This document shows positions 18,216 through 27,593 of a stretch of 64,000 nucleotides of DNA, in pieces. Location of the stretch: positions 186,001 through 250,000 of the forward strand of contig NZ_MOBR01000009.1 in NCBI RefSeq assembly GCF_003732705.1, read 5' to 3'. The first letter of the stretch is position 1. The number at the start of each line of letters is the position of its first letter. The notes below the pieces were generated by a model that worked only from the letters and a program-made list of their open reading frames with translations, was not told where the DNA came from and made no database searches. Source of the stretch: Pseudomonas frederiksbergensis. Lineage in GTDB: Bacteria; Pseudomonadota; Gammaproteobacteria; Pseudomonadales; Pseudomonadaceae. The position numbers were made by a program, and so were the translations under genes.

Positions 18216-18638
18216 ATGACCCATAACGCCTTTACCTACAAAGCAACTGCGTGGCTATTGGCGACGCTGATGATGTTTTTTGGAGATGTAGCCATGGCAA
18301 GCAGCCTGAAATTAGCGGACCCCTCGGAACTGGCAGGCCTTTGGCAAGCGACTTTGAACGACTCGCAAGACACCGCTGAGTCTCAGGCCTTGCAGGACAA
18401 GCCATCGAACACGTGCACCATCGATTTTCAACAAAAACAGACCCTGGGTGACGGCGCCGAATGCCTCAGCGCCTGGCTGGAGGAACCTGCGATTGGCTGG
18501 TTTACCGAGCCGGACGGCATCTCGATCACCGGTAAAGAAGGCTCAAGAATCGTATTTTTCAGCCGACAAGCCGAGGGGCTGTATAAAAGCACTTCGAAGT
18601 CGGGACTGATCATTACGCTCAAGCGCGCCGCGCAATAA
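18216..18638 (+). CDS. aprI: Periplasmic alkaline protease inhibitor AprI/Inh
   Basis: A 140-residue protein with a signal peptide (hydrophobic WLLATLMMFFGDVAMA). The mature protein begins SSLKLADPSELAGLWQATL. This short N-terminal trunk followed by an eight-stranded barrel is the Inh/AprI family; the N-terminal residues insert into the protease active site. Two cysteines (NTCTIDF and ECLSAW) form the conserved disulfide. It protects the periplasm from stray AprA. The place between aprA and aprD matches the fluorescens-type arrangement. Confidence 0.93.
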   Translation: MTHNAFTYKATAWLLATLMMFFGDVAMASSLKLADPSELAGLWQATLNDSQDTAESQALQDKPSNTCTIDFQQKQTLGDGAECLSAWLEEPAIGWFTEPDGISITGKEGSRIVFFSRQAEGLYKSTSKSGLIITLKRAAQ

Positions 18639-18855
18639 GCATAAGTACAAGATCGATGTTCTGAGCGCTGGATATAAAGCGCGTCAATGCAGTTATAGGC
18701 AACGGATCAATAACCCTGGCCCTCGCTAGATCCAAAAGAGTTGTTATTCATTTGTAACCGCCAACTAGCAAAGAAAGAACGCCTGGGCTCGCGTGCAGGC
18801 CGTTAATTGAAACCTCGTCAAAGAATGGCGAGGACTAACATCTCAGGATAAATCA

Positions 18856-20646
18856 ATGAAGATGGCGAAGGCCCCAGGCACCGCACCGTTACTCAAGGCA
18901 CTGGGCGACTATAAGAGCATCTTGATCAGCGTCGGTTGTTTTACTGCACTGATCAACGTGCTGATGCTGGTTCCCTCCATCTATATGCTCCAGGTTTATG
19001 ACCGGGTGCTGTCTTCGCAAAACGAAACCACCCTGGCGATGCTGTCCTTGATGGTGGTCGGTTTCTTTGCCTTCATCGGCATGCTCGAAGTCGTACGCAG
19101 CTTTATCGTCATCCGCATCGGCAGCCAACTGGAGCGCCGCTTCAACCTGCGGGTCTATCAAGCCGCATTCGAGCGCAACCTGTTCAAGGGCGAGGGCAAC
19201 GCCGGGCAATCCCTCGGGGATCTGACCCACATTCGCCAATTCGTCACCGGCCCGGCGCTGTTCGCCTTCTTCGATGCGCCGTGGTTCCCGGTGTACTTGT
19301 TTGTGATTTTCCTGTTCAACGTCTGGCTGGGTGTTTTGGCCACGGCCGGTGCCGTGTTGCTGATCGGGCTGGCGTGCCTCAACGAGGCCATGACCAAAAA
19401 GCCCTTGGGCGAAGCCGCCGGTTTTTCCCAGAAGTCGAGCCAACTGGCCACCAGTCACCTGCATAACGCCGAAACCATCCAGGCCATGGGCATGCTTGGG
19501 GTGCTGCGCAAGCGCTGGTTCCAGGTGCATTCGCGTTTCCTGGGTTTGCAGAATCAGGCCAGCGACACTGGCGCGGTCATCAGTTCCTTGAGCAAAACCT
19601 TGCGCCTGTGCCTGCAATCGCTGGTGCTGGGGCTGGGTGCGCTGTTGGTGATCAAGGGTGACATGACCGCCGGGATGATGATTGCCGGTTCGATTTTGAT
19701 GGGCCGCGTCTTGAGCCCCATCGATCAACTGATCGCCGTGTGGAAGCAATGGAGCGGCGCCAAACTCGCCTACCGTCGTCTCGACGCGTTGCTGCAAGCC
19801 TATCCGCCGAGCGATGAAGCCATGGCGCTGCCGGCCCCGCAAGGCCAGATCACCTTTGAGCAAGTCAGCGCCGGCCCGCCAGGCAAACGTGCGGCGACCT
19901 TGCACATGGTTAATTTCAGCCTGGGTGCCGGAGAAGTGCTGGGCGTGCTCGGCGCTTCCGGTTCCGGCAAATCGACCCTGGCGCGGGTGCTGGTGGGTGT
20001 CTGGCCGACCCTCGGCGGCACCGTGCGACTCGACGGCGCCGACATCCATCGCTGGAACCGCGACGACCTCGGCCCGTACATCGGTTATCTGCCCCAGGAC
20101 ATCGAATTGTTCAGCGGCAGCATCGCTGAAAACATCGCGCGGTTCCGTGACGCCGATCCGCAGAAAGTCGTTGAAGCGGCCCAACACGCCGGTGTCCACG
20201 AACTGATCCTGCGCATGCCCCAAGGCTACGACACCGTGCTCGGTGAAGATGGCAGCGGTTTGTCCGGCGGCCAGAAGCAGCGTGTGGCTCTGGCTCGTGC
20301 GTTGTACGGCAACCCGAGCCTGGTGGTGCTGGATGAACCCAACTCCAACCTCGACACCGTCGGCGAAGCGGCATTGGCCGGCGCCATCGCGCACATGAAA
20401 GCCCGGGGCACCAGCGTGATTCTGGTCACCCATCGCTCCTCGGCGCTGGCCCAGGCGGACAAACTGCTGGTGCTCAGCGACGGTCGCTTGCAAGCCTACG
20501 GCCCGAGCCAGGAAGTGCTCAAGGCACTGTCCGGCAACCAGTCCGGCAATCAAACGGCCAATCAGGAACAGAAGGCGGCGCAGGCACCGGGCGGGCTCAG
20601 CATGAGCCGGCAGTATCAGCCCACGACAAGGAATTCGGGTGTATGA
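18856..20646 (+). CDS. aprD: Type I secretion ABC transporter, ATPase/permease AprD
   Basis: A 596-residue inner-membrane exporter. Transmembrane helices occupy roughly residues 20-300 (SVGCFTALINVLMLVPSIYM and later pairs). The ATPase domain shows Walker A GASGSGKST near residue 366, signature LSGGQKQR near 470, Walker B LVVLDEPN and the H-loop histidine in VTHRSS. There is no C39 peptidase domain, as expected for the PrtD/AprD branch that exports RTX proteases and lipases. It overlaps aprE by four bases (ATGA), so translation is probably coupled. Confidence 0.96.
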   Translation: MKMAKAPGTAPLLKALGDYKSILISVGCFTALINVLMLVPSIYMLQVYDRVLSSQNETTLAMLSLMVVGFFAFIGMLEVVRSFIVIRIGSQLERRFNLRVYQAAFERNLFKGEGNAGQSLGDLTHIRQFVTGPALFAFFDAPWFPVYLFVIFLFNVWLGVLATAGAVLLIGLACLNEAMTKKPLGEAAGFSQKSSQLATSHLHNAETIQAMGMLGVLRKRWFQVHSRFLGLQNQASDTGAVISSLSKTLRLCLQSLVLGLGALLVIKGDMTAGMMIAGSILMGRVLSPIDQLIAVWKQWSGAKLAYRRLDALLQAYPPSDEAMALPAPQGQITFEQVSAGPPGKRAATLHMVNFSLGAGEVLGVLGASGSGKSTLARVLVGVWPTLGGTVRLDGADIHRWNRDDLGPYIGYLPQDIELFSGSIAENIARFRDADPQKVVEAAQHAGVHELILRMPQGYDTVLGEDGSGLSGGQKQRVALARALYGNPSLVVLDEPNSNLDTVGEAALAGAIAHMKARGTSVILVTHRSSALAQADKLLVLSDGRLQAYGPSQEVLKALSGNQSGNQTANQEQKAAQAPGGLSMSRQYQPTTRNSGV

Positions 20647-21992
20647 GCAGCGCACGCATGAACACTGAAAACGAAGCAACCATGGAACACGATTACATCG
20701 CCGAGCGCCCAGAGCGCGATGCCAGGTTTTTCTCCCGCATGGGCTGGATTCTGGCGATCGTCGGCGCCGGCAGTTTCTTCACCTGGGCCAGCCTTGCGCC
20801 GCTGGACCAAGGGATTCCGGTGCAAGGCACCGTGGTGGTCTCCGGCAAGCGCAAAGCCGTGCAGTCGATTGGTAACGGTGTGGTCAGCCGGATTCTGGTG
20901 CGCGAAGGCCAAGTGGTTAAGCAAGGCCAGCCGCTGTTCCAGCTCGACCAGACCCAAGCCGCTGCGGATGTCGATTCGTTGCAGGCGCAATACCGCATGG
21001 CCTGGGCCAGCGTCGCCCGTTGGGAAAGCGAGCGGGACAACCTCAAGCAGGTTACGTTTCCCGCCGAGCTGAGCAAGGACGCCGATCCGCGCCTGGCGTT
21101 GGTGCTGGAAGGCCAACGTCAATTGTTCAGCAGCCGTCGCGAAGCCTATGCCCGTGAACAGGGCGGGCTGCGTGCCAATATCGAAGGCGCCAGCGCGCAA
21201 TTGGCCGGCATGCGCCGTGCGCGCACCGACCTGACGGCCCAGGCCAACTCGCTGCAACAGCAATTGAGCAACCTTCAACCCCTGGCAGACAACGGCTACA
21301 TCCCGCGCAACCGGTTGATGGAGTACCAGCGTCAACTGTCGCAAGTGCAGCAACAACTGGCCGAGAACACCGGCGAAAGCGGCCGGGTGGAGCAGGGCAT
21401 CCTCGAAGCGAAACTCAAGCTGCAACAGCACATCGAGGAATACCAGAAAGAAGTCCGCACCCAACTGGGTGACGCGCAGCTCAAAAGCGTGACCCTCAAG
21501 GAGCAACTGACTTCCGCCGGGTTCGACTTGCAACACCGCGAGATCATCGCCACCGCTGACGGCGTCGCGGTCAACCTCGGGGTGCACACCGAAGGCGCCG
21601 TGGTGCGCCAGGGCGAAACCCTGCTGGAAATCGTGCCCCAAGGTACGACGCTGGAAGTGGAAGGGCACTTGCCGGTCAACCTGATCGACAAGGTCGGCAC
21701 CCACTTGCCGGTGGACATCCTGTTCACCGCGTTCAACCAGAGCCGCACCCCGCGAGTGCCGGGGGAAGTCAGCCTGATTTCCGCCGACCAGATGATCGAC
21801 GAGAAAACCGGCGCACCGTATTACGTGTTGCGCAGCAGCGTCAGCGATCAAGCCATGGAAAAACTCCACGGGCTGGTGATCAAGCCTGGCATGCCCGCGG
21901 AAATGTTCGTGCGCACCGGTGAGCGTTCACTCCTCAACTATTTGTTCAAGCCGCTGCTCGACCGGGCAAACTCCGCGTTGACCGAGGAATAA
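20643..21992 (+). CDS. aprE: Type I secretion membrane fusion protein AprE (HlyD family)
   Basis: A 449-residue periplasmic adaptor anchored by one N-terminal helix (GWILAIVGAGSFFTWASLAPL). A lipoyl half-motif (VVKQGQPLFQLDQTQA), a long coiled-coil hairpin (about residues 100-290, rich in Gln, Glu and Ala) and the C-terminal beta-barrel follow. It joins AprD to the outer-membrane channel AprF. It overlaps the aprD stop by four bases and ends two bases before the aprF start codon, a tight operon. Confidence 0.96.
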   Translation: MSSARMNTENEATMEHDYIAERPERDARFFSRMGWILAIVGAGSFFTWASLAPLDQGIPVQGTVVVSGKRKAVQSIGNGVVSRILVREGQVVKQGQPLFQLDQTQAAADVDSLQAQYRMAWASVARWESERDNLKQVTFPAELSKDADPRLALVLEGQRQLFSSRREAYAREQGGLRANIEGASAQLAGMRRARTDLTAQANSLQQQLSNLQPLADNGYIPRNRLMEYQRQLSQVQQQLAENTGESGRVEQGILEAKLKLQQHIEEYQKEVRTQLGDAQLKSVTLKEQLTSAGFDLQHREIIATADGVAVNLGVHTEGAVVRQGETLLEIVPQGTTLEVEGHLPVNLIDKVGTHLPVDILFTAFNQSRTPRVPGEVSLISADQMIDEKTGAPYYVLRSSVSDQAMEKLHGLVIKPGMPAEMFVRTGERSLLNYLFKPLLDRANSALTEE

Positions 21993-21994
21993 GG

Positions 21995-23359
21995 ATGTTC
22001 GGCTGTATGAATAAGCTTTCCATGCTCGGGGCAGCCCTGGCGTTGCTGACGTGCAACAGTGCGATGGCCCTGGGGCCGTTTGAAATCTACGAACAGGCGT
22101 TGCGCAATGACCCGGTGTTCCTCGGCGCCATCAAGGAACGGGATGCAGGTCTCGAAAACCGCATCATCGGCCGCGCCGGGCTGTTGCCCAGGATCGGTTA
22201 CAACTACAACAAGGGGCGCAACTCCTCCAAGGCCACCGCCCTTGATGAACGTGGGCGCAACCGCACCGATGACCGCAACTACAGCAGTTACGGCTCGACC
22301 CTGAGCCTGCAACAACCGTTGCTCGACTACGAGGCCTACGCGTCGTACCGCAAAGGCGTGGCGCAGTCGCTGTTCGCCGATGAAACCTTTCGCGGCAAGA
22401 GCCAGGAATTGCTGGTGCGGGTGTTGGAGAACTACACCAAGGCGTTGTTCGCCCAGGATCAGATCGACATCGCCCAGGCGAAGAAAAAGGCCTTCGAACA
22501 ACAGTTCCAGCAGAACGAGCAGATGTTTCGCCAGGGCGAGGGCACGCGCACCGATATTCTTGAAGCCGAGTCCCGTTATGAGTTGGCCACGGCTGAGGAA
22601 ATCGAAGCCCGGGATGAACAGGACGCCTCGTTGCGCGAGTTGGGCGCGCTGATCGGCGTGCCGGCGATCAACATCGGCGACCTGTCACCGCTGGACCAGA
22701 ACTTCCAGACCTTCGCCCTGACACCGGCCAATTACGACACCTGGCACGAGATGGCCGTGGCCAACAACCCGAACCTGGCCTCCCAGCGTCAGGCTGTGGA
22801 AGTGGCGCGCTATGAGGTCGAACGCAACCGCGCCGGGCACCTGCCGAAAGTCAACGCGTACGCCACCGTGCGGCAGAACGAATCGGAAAGCGGCAACACC
22901 TACAACCAGCGCTATGACACCAACACCATTGGTATTGAAGTCAGCGTGCCGCTGTATGCCGGCGGTGGGGTGTCGGCCATGACCCGTCAGGCCAGCCGCA
23001 CCATGGAACAGGCCGAGTACGACCTCGATGGCAAGACCCGGGAAACCTTGATCGAATTGCGCCGTCAGTTCAGCGCCTGCCTGTCGGGGGTCAACAAACT
23101 GCGCGCCTATCAAAAGGCCCTGACCTCTGCTGAAGCGTTGGTGGTGTCGACCAAGCAAAGCATCCTCGGTGGCGAGCGGGTCAACCTCGATGCACTGAAC
23201 GCCGAACAACAACTGTTTACCACCCGCCGCGATCTGGCCCAGGCACGTTACGACTACCTGATGGCGTGGACCAAGCTGCATTACTACGCCGGGACGTTAA
23301 ATGAGCAGGACCTGGCGAAGGTTGACGAGGCGTTTGGCCGGGGGGGATTCAAGCAGTGA
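21995..23359 (+). CDS. aprF: Type I secretion outer-membrane channel AprF (TolC family)
   Basis: A 454-residue TolC-like protein with signal peptide (LSMLGAALALLTCNSAMA, mature from LGPFEIYEQAL). Repeated long helices with AEARYELA-like segments (ILEAESRYELATAEE), beta strands with tyrosines (RIGYNYNKGRNSS) and the LNAEQQLFTTRRDLAQARYD helix near the end are typical. ATG at 21995 has GAGG seven bases upstream; ATG at 22007 (MNKLSML) is possible. It completes the AprDEF conduit. Confidence 0.95.
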   Translation: MFGCMNKLSMLGAALALLTCNSAMALGPFEIYEQALRNDPVFLGAIKERDAGLENRIIGRAGLLPRIGYNYNKGRNSSKATALDERGRNRTDDRNYSSYGSTLSLQQPLLDYEAYASYRKGVAQSLFADETFRGKSQELLVRVLENYTKALFAQDQIDIAQAKKKAFEQQFQQNEQMFRQGEGTRTDILEAESRYELATAEEIEARDEQDASLRELGALIGVPAINIGDLSPLDQNFQTFALTPANYDTWHEMAVANNPNLASQRQAVEVARYEVERNRAGHLPKVNAYATVRQNESESGNTYNQRYDTNTIGIEVSVPLYAGGGVSAMTRQASRTMEQAEYDLDGKTRETLIELRRQFSACLSGVNKLRAYQKALTSAEALVVSTKQSILGGERVNLDALNAEQQLFTTRRDLAQARYDYLMAWTKLHYYAGTLNEQDLAKVDEAFGRGGFKQ

Positions 23360-23377
23360 TGGAAGCTTAAGAGCCAC

Positions 23378-24321
23378 CCCTCACCCTAACCCTCTCCCCA
23401 GGGGGGAGAGGGGACTGACCGGGTTGTACTTTCGAGCTACATCGACCTGAAAAACCGAGCCGAACTCAGGTTTGAAAACAATGAAGATCGGCTCCCTTTC
23501 CCCCTCTCTCCACTGGGGAGAGGGGACTGACCGGGTTGTACTTTCGAGCTACATCGACCTGAAAAACCGAGCCGAACTCAGGTTTGAAAGCAATAAAGAT
23601 CGGCTCCCTTTCCCCTCTCTCCACTGGGGAGAGGGGACTGACCGGGTTGTACTTTGGCGCTACATCGACCTGAAAAACCGAGCCGAACTCAGGTTTGAAA
23701 GCAATAAAGATCGGCTCCCTTTCCCCCTCTCTCCACTGGGGAGAAGGGACTGACCGAGTTGTACGTTGGCGCTACATCGACCTGAAAAACCGAGCCGAAC
23801 TCAGGTTTGAAAACAATGAAGATCGGCTCCCTTTCCCCTCTCCCCAGGGGGGAGAGGGGACTGACCGGGTTGTACTTACGAGCTACATCGACCTGAAAAA
23901 CCGAGCCGAACTCAGGTTTGAAAGCAATAAAGATCGGCTCCCTTTCCCCCTCTCTCCACTGGGGAGAAGGGACTGACCGGGTTGTACTTTGGCGCTACAT
24001 CGACCTGAAAAACCGAGCCGAACTCAGGTTTGAAAGCAATAAAGATCGGCTCCCTTTCCCCCTCTCTCCACTGGGGAGAGGGGACTGGCCGAGTTGTACT
24101 TTGGCGCTACATCGACCTGAAAAACCGAGCCGAACTCAGGTTTGAAAACAATGAAGATCGGCTCCCTTTCCCCCTCTCTCCACTGGGGAGAGGGGACTGA
24201 CCGAGTTGTACGTTGGCGCTACATCGACCTGAAAAACCGAGCCGAACTCAGGTTTGAAAACAATGAAGATCGGCTCCCTTTCCCCCTCTCCCCATTGGGG
24301 AGAGGGCTGGGGTGAGGGGTG
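23378..24321. repeat. Tandem array of eight 111-112 bp repeats bounded by palindromic ends
   Basis: A repeat unit recurs eight times. The shared word CGAACTCAGGTTTGAAA starts at 23461, 23573, 23684, 23796, 23907, 24019, 24131 and 24243 (spacing 112, 111, 112, 111, 112, 112, 112). Each unit joins a conserved linker of about 85 bases to a palindrome of the form CCCTCTCCACTGGGGAGAGG. The outer ends are extended arms, CACCCCTCACCCTAACCC at the left and a GGGTGAGGGGTGG-type mirror at the right, so the whole array is one large inverted structure. The single form is a widespread proteobacterial intergenic palindrome; here the internal part is expanded. It fills nearly the whole gap between aprF and the first autotransporter. 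Short open frames inside it are by-products of the repeat. Confidence 0.95.
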
Positions 24322-24425
24322 GATCTTCAGTCAGACACACATTTAAGTAACACAGCAAAAACAGCACGACCACCCCCGCGAGCAGGGGGCTAAAACTCTA
24401 AAAACGCCAAAAAAGCGAGAAAGAC

Positions 24426-27386
24426 ATGGACGTACAAATCAAACCGATTTCGGTCGGCACGCTATTGCTCCTGGTTTCGGCCATCCCCGGCGCAGTCCAG
24501 GCCCAGTACCTTGAAACCGGCAAACCCGGCGACGCCGCCAGTTGGCGTTCCGCCGAGTTTCAGCGCGATTGGGGCTTGGCGCGCATTCAGGCCGATCAAG
24601 CCTACGCCGCCGGCATCACCGGCAAAGGCGTGATCATCGGTGAACTGGATTCCGGTTTCGATTCCGCCCACCCAGAGTTCGCCACCGACCGCTATCACGG
24701 GGTTACGGCCAGCGGCACCTACGTCGATGGCACACCGTTCAATGTCAACGGTACGCTCAACGCCAACAACGACTCCCACGGCACGCACGTCGCCGGCACC
24801 ATCGGCGCTTCCCGCGACGGCACCGGCATGCACGGTGTGGCGTACAACGCGCAACTCTACGTGGCCAACACCAACAAGACCGACAGCTTCCTGTTCGGCC
24901 CCAACCCCGATCCACGCTATTTCAAAGCGGCGTATGACGCGCTGGCGGATGCCGGCGTGCGTGCGATCAACAACAGCTGGGGCAGCCAGCCGCCAGATGT
25001 CAGCTATCGAACCCTCGACGATTTGCACGCGGCCTACGCCCAGCACTTCAACAAAGGCACCTGGCTGGATGCCGCCGCCGACGTCTCTTCCCGTCGCGGT
25101 GTGATCAACGTGTTCAGCGCCGGCAACAGCGGTTACCCCAACGCCAGCGTGCGTTCGGCGCTGCCGTACTTTCAGCCGGGCCTGGAAGGCCACTGGCTGG
25201 CGGTCTCGGGCCTGGATCAAGGCAATCTGCAAAAGTACAACCAGTGCGGGATCGCCAAATACTGGTGCATCACCACCCCCGGCGCGAAGATCGACAGCAC
25301 CATCCCCGATGGCGGTTACGCGATCAAGTCCGGCACCTCCATGTCCGCGCCGCACGCCACGGGCGCCCTGGCGCTGGTGATGGAACGCTATCCGTACATG
25401 AACAACCAGCAAGCGCTGCAAGTGCTGCTGACCACCGCGACCCAGCTCGACGGGTCGATCACCGACGCACCGAACACTCAGGTCGGCTGGGGCGTCGCCA
25501 ACCTCGAACGGGCGCTGCACGGGCCGGGGCAATTGCTCGGCGCGTTCGACGCCAGTCTGGGGGCAGGGCAGAGCGATGTCTGGAGCAACGGCATCAGCGA
25601 CAAAGCGTTGATCCAGCGCCAGGCCGAAGACGCCGCCGAACACAGCGCCTGGCAACAAACCCTGAAGGACAAAGGCTGGGAAAACGGCGTTGCGGCGGGT
25701 GCCAGTCAACAGGATCAGACCGACTACGCAGTGGGCATGGCGCGGGATGCCGCAGCCGCCACCCGGGTTTATGAAGGCAGCCTGATCAAGTCCGGCGCCG
25801 GACGCCTGATGCTCACCGGCGACAGCACCTATCGCGGACCGACCACGGTCAACGGCGGCCTGCTGGCGGTGAACGGTTCCCTGGCCTCCAGCGTCACCGT
25901 GAATGACAGCGGCACCCTGGGCGGCTCCGGGCGCATCGGCGCACTGACGGCCAACGCGGGCGCGACTGTCGCTCCGGGCAATTCCATCGGCACTTTGCAG
26001 GTCAACGGTGACGTGACCTTCGCACCGGGTTCGACCTACGCCGTGGAACTGTCGCCCACCAGCAGCGACCGGATTGTCGCCGGCGGCACCGCCACGGTCA
26101 GCGGCGCCACGGTGAGCCTGTCCCTGGAAAACAGCCCGACCTTGCTCAGCGCCCAACAAGTGCAAAGCCTGCTCGGTCATCAGTACGACATTCTGCAAGC
26201 GGCGGGTGGTATCCAGGGGCAGTTCGGTGCGGTGTTGCCCAATTACCTGTTTATCGGCGGCAGCCTCGATTACTCGGCGAACAGCATCCAGTTGAGCGTG
26301 GCGCGTAATGCCACGAGTTTCGCCAGCGTCGGCCAGACCCCCAACCAGCGTTCCGTGGCCAGTGCCGTGGAAGGGCTGGGCGCGGGCAATCCAGTCTACG
26401 AAAGCGTGCTGCTGTCGGCGTCCGCCAGTTCGGCGCAGCAGGCGTTCCAGCAGTTGTCGGGGGAAATCTACCCGGCGCTCGGTTCGGTGTTGATCAACGA
26501 CAGCCGTTACCTGCGCGATGCCGTGGGTGAACGTCTCAACGACGCGAAAGCCTCCCAAAGCAACGGCTGGATCAAAGCCCTGGGTGCCTGGGGCAACACA
26601 GATGATCGCCATGACACGGCCGGCTATACCACCTCGATTGGTGGTTTGCTGGCGGGTGTCGATGGTGCGGTGGATGAGCAAACCCGGATCGGCCTGGTGG
26701 CTGGTTACAGCGACAGTTCGGTCAACATGGGTTCGGGGACGCATTCCTCGGCGCAGGTCGACAGCTATCACTTGGGCGCCTATGCCGGCCACGAATTGGG
26801 CGCCTGGCGCCTGAGCGCGGGCGGTGCCTATAGCTGGCATCGCGCCGATGTGAAACGTGATCTGCAATACGGCGACGTCAGCGCCAAGCAGAAAGCCAAG
26901 GTTGATGCGGCAACGACTCAGGTCTTCGGCGAAGCGGCGTATCGCCTGCACCTGCAACCCCTGGCCCTGGAGCCGTTCGCCAACCTGGCTTACGTGCACC
27001 TCGATACCGAGGGCTTCACCGAAAAAGGCGACGCCGCCGCGCTGAAAAGCCATGGCGACACCCGCGATGCGGTGCTCAGCACGTTGGGCCTGCGGGCGCT
27101 GAAAACCGTGAACCTGTCCGGCCAGCAACAATTGGACCTGAGCGGCAGCCTCGGCTGGCAGCACAACCTGAGCAGTGTGGATGCCGAGCAGCACCTGGCG
27201 TTTGCCAGCGGCGGCAGCGCGTTTGCGGTGGAAAGTTCGCCACTGGTGCGCGATGCCGCGCTGGTCGGTGCCCACGCCAGCCTGGCCCTGAGCCGCGACA
27301 TTCGCCTGAACCTCGATTACACCGGCCAATTGGCCAGCCGCGAGAAAAGCCATGGCGTGGTGCTGAGCCTCAATTGGCAGTTCTAA
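24426..27386 (+). CDS. Subtilisin-like serine protease autotransporter (first copy)
   Basis: A 986-residue type Va autotransporter with signal peptide ([19 protein letters not shown]). The S8 subtilase passenger shows the triad Asp75 (GELDSGFD), His118 (DSHGTHVAG) and Ser305 (SGTSMSAPH). A beta-helical autotransporter linker repeat ([19 protein letters not shown]) follows at about 460-500. The C-terminal 280 residues form the beta-barrel, ending in Phe (LNWQF), which is the BAM signal. Homologues lie next to aprDEF in P. fluorescens and are named PrtA/PspA there. It probably has an extracellular or surface proteolytic role. The downstream copy shares the linker and barrel closely. Confidence 0.93.
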   Translation: MDVQIKPISVGTLLLLVSAIPGAVQAQYLETGKPGDAASWRSAEFQRDWGLARIQADQAYAAGITGKGVIIGELDSGFDSAHPEFATDRYHGVTASGTYVDGTPFNVNGTLNANNDSHGTHVAGTIGASRDGTGMHGVAYNAQLYVANTNKTDSFLFGPNPDPRYFKAAYDALADAGVRAINNSWGSQPPDVSYRTLDDLHAAYAQHFNKGTWLDAAADVSSRRGVINVFSAGNSGYPNASVRSALPYFQPGLEGHWLAVSGLDQGNLQKYNQCGIAKYWCITTPGAKIDSTIPDGGYAIKSGTSMSAPHATGALALVMERYPYMNNQQALQVLLTTATQLDGSITDAPNTQVGWGVANLERALHGPGQLLGAFDASLGAGQSDVWSNGISDKALIQRQAEDAAEHSAWQQTLKDKGWENGVAAGASQQDQTDYAVGMARDAAAATRVYEGSLIKSGAGRLMLTGDSTYRGPTTVNGGLLAVNGSLASSVTVNDSGTLGGSGRIGALTANAGATVAPGNSIGTLQVNGDVTFAPGSTYAVELSPTSSDRIVAGGTATVSGATVSLSLENSPTLLSAQQVQSLLGHQYDILQAAGGIQGQFGAVLPNYLFIGGSLDYSANSIQLSVARNATSFASVGQTPNQRSVASAVEGLGAGNPVYESVLLSASASSAQQAFQQLSGEIYPALGSVLINDSRYLRDAVGERLNDAKASQSNGWIKALGAWGNTDDRHDTAGYTTSIGGLLAGVDGAVDEQTRIGLVAGYSDSSVNMGSGTHSSAQVDSYHLGAYAGHELGAWRLSAGGAYSWHRADVKRDLQYGDVSAKQKAKVDAATTQVFGEAAYRLHLQPLALEPFANLAYVHLDTEGFTEKGDAAALKSHGDTRDAVLSTLGLRALKTVNLSGQQQLDLSGSLGWQHNLSSVDAEQHLAFASGGSAFAVESSPLVRDAALVGAHASLALSRDIRLNLDYTGQLASREKSHGVVLSLNWQF

Positions 27387-27431
27387 ACATTTGATGGGGT
27401 GAATGGGGTTATCCCGGCTAAGGAAATTTCC

Positions 27432-27522
27432 CTGTGGGAGCGAGCCTGCTCGCGAAAGCGGTGTATCAGCCAACATCGATATCGACTGACAGGTCGCCTT
27501 CGCGAGCAGGCTCGCTCCCACA
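27432..27522. repeat. REP inverted pair between the two autotransporter genes
   Basis: Arms at 27432-27455 and 27499-27522 are reverse complements (core GGGAGCGAGCCTGCTCGCG). They lie about 45 bases after the first autotransporter stop and 72 bases before the next start. Confidence 0.9.
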
Positions 27523-27593
27523 AGTTCCGCAGCAGATCAGGTGAAGCCCATTGCCACAGGATTTTTGGCAACACAACTAAGGAAGGTAGCTGG

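Noticed and set aside
23472..24145. Several 75-93-codon frames with repeated sequence in the array
   Set aside because: They come from the repeat itself, shift frame with the 111/112 bp spacing, and have no ribosome sites.
23378..24321. CRISPR array
   Set aside because: The repeats are 111-112 bp tandem units with almost no variable spacer, and no cas genes are near.
24462..27521. A minus-strand open frame of about 1000 codons opposite the first autotransporter
   Set aside because: It is the shadow of a high-GC gene: the plus strand has a signal peptide, catalytic triad and barrel, while the minus frame gives a His/Gln/Arg-rich sequence with no domain and no ribosome site. The same holds for the long frame at 27537-30791.
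27399..27593. An earlier start for the second autotransporter
   Set aside because: It would read through the REP element and hide the signal peptide, whereas ATG at 27594 has a strong AAGGAAGG site.
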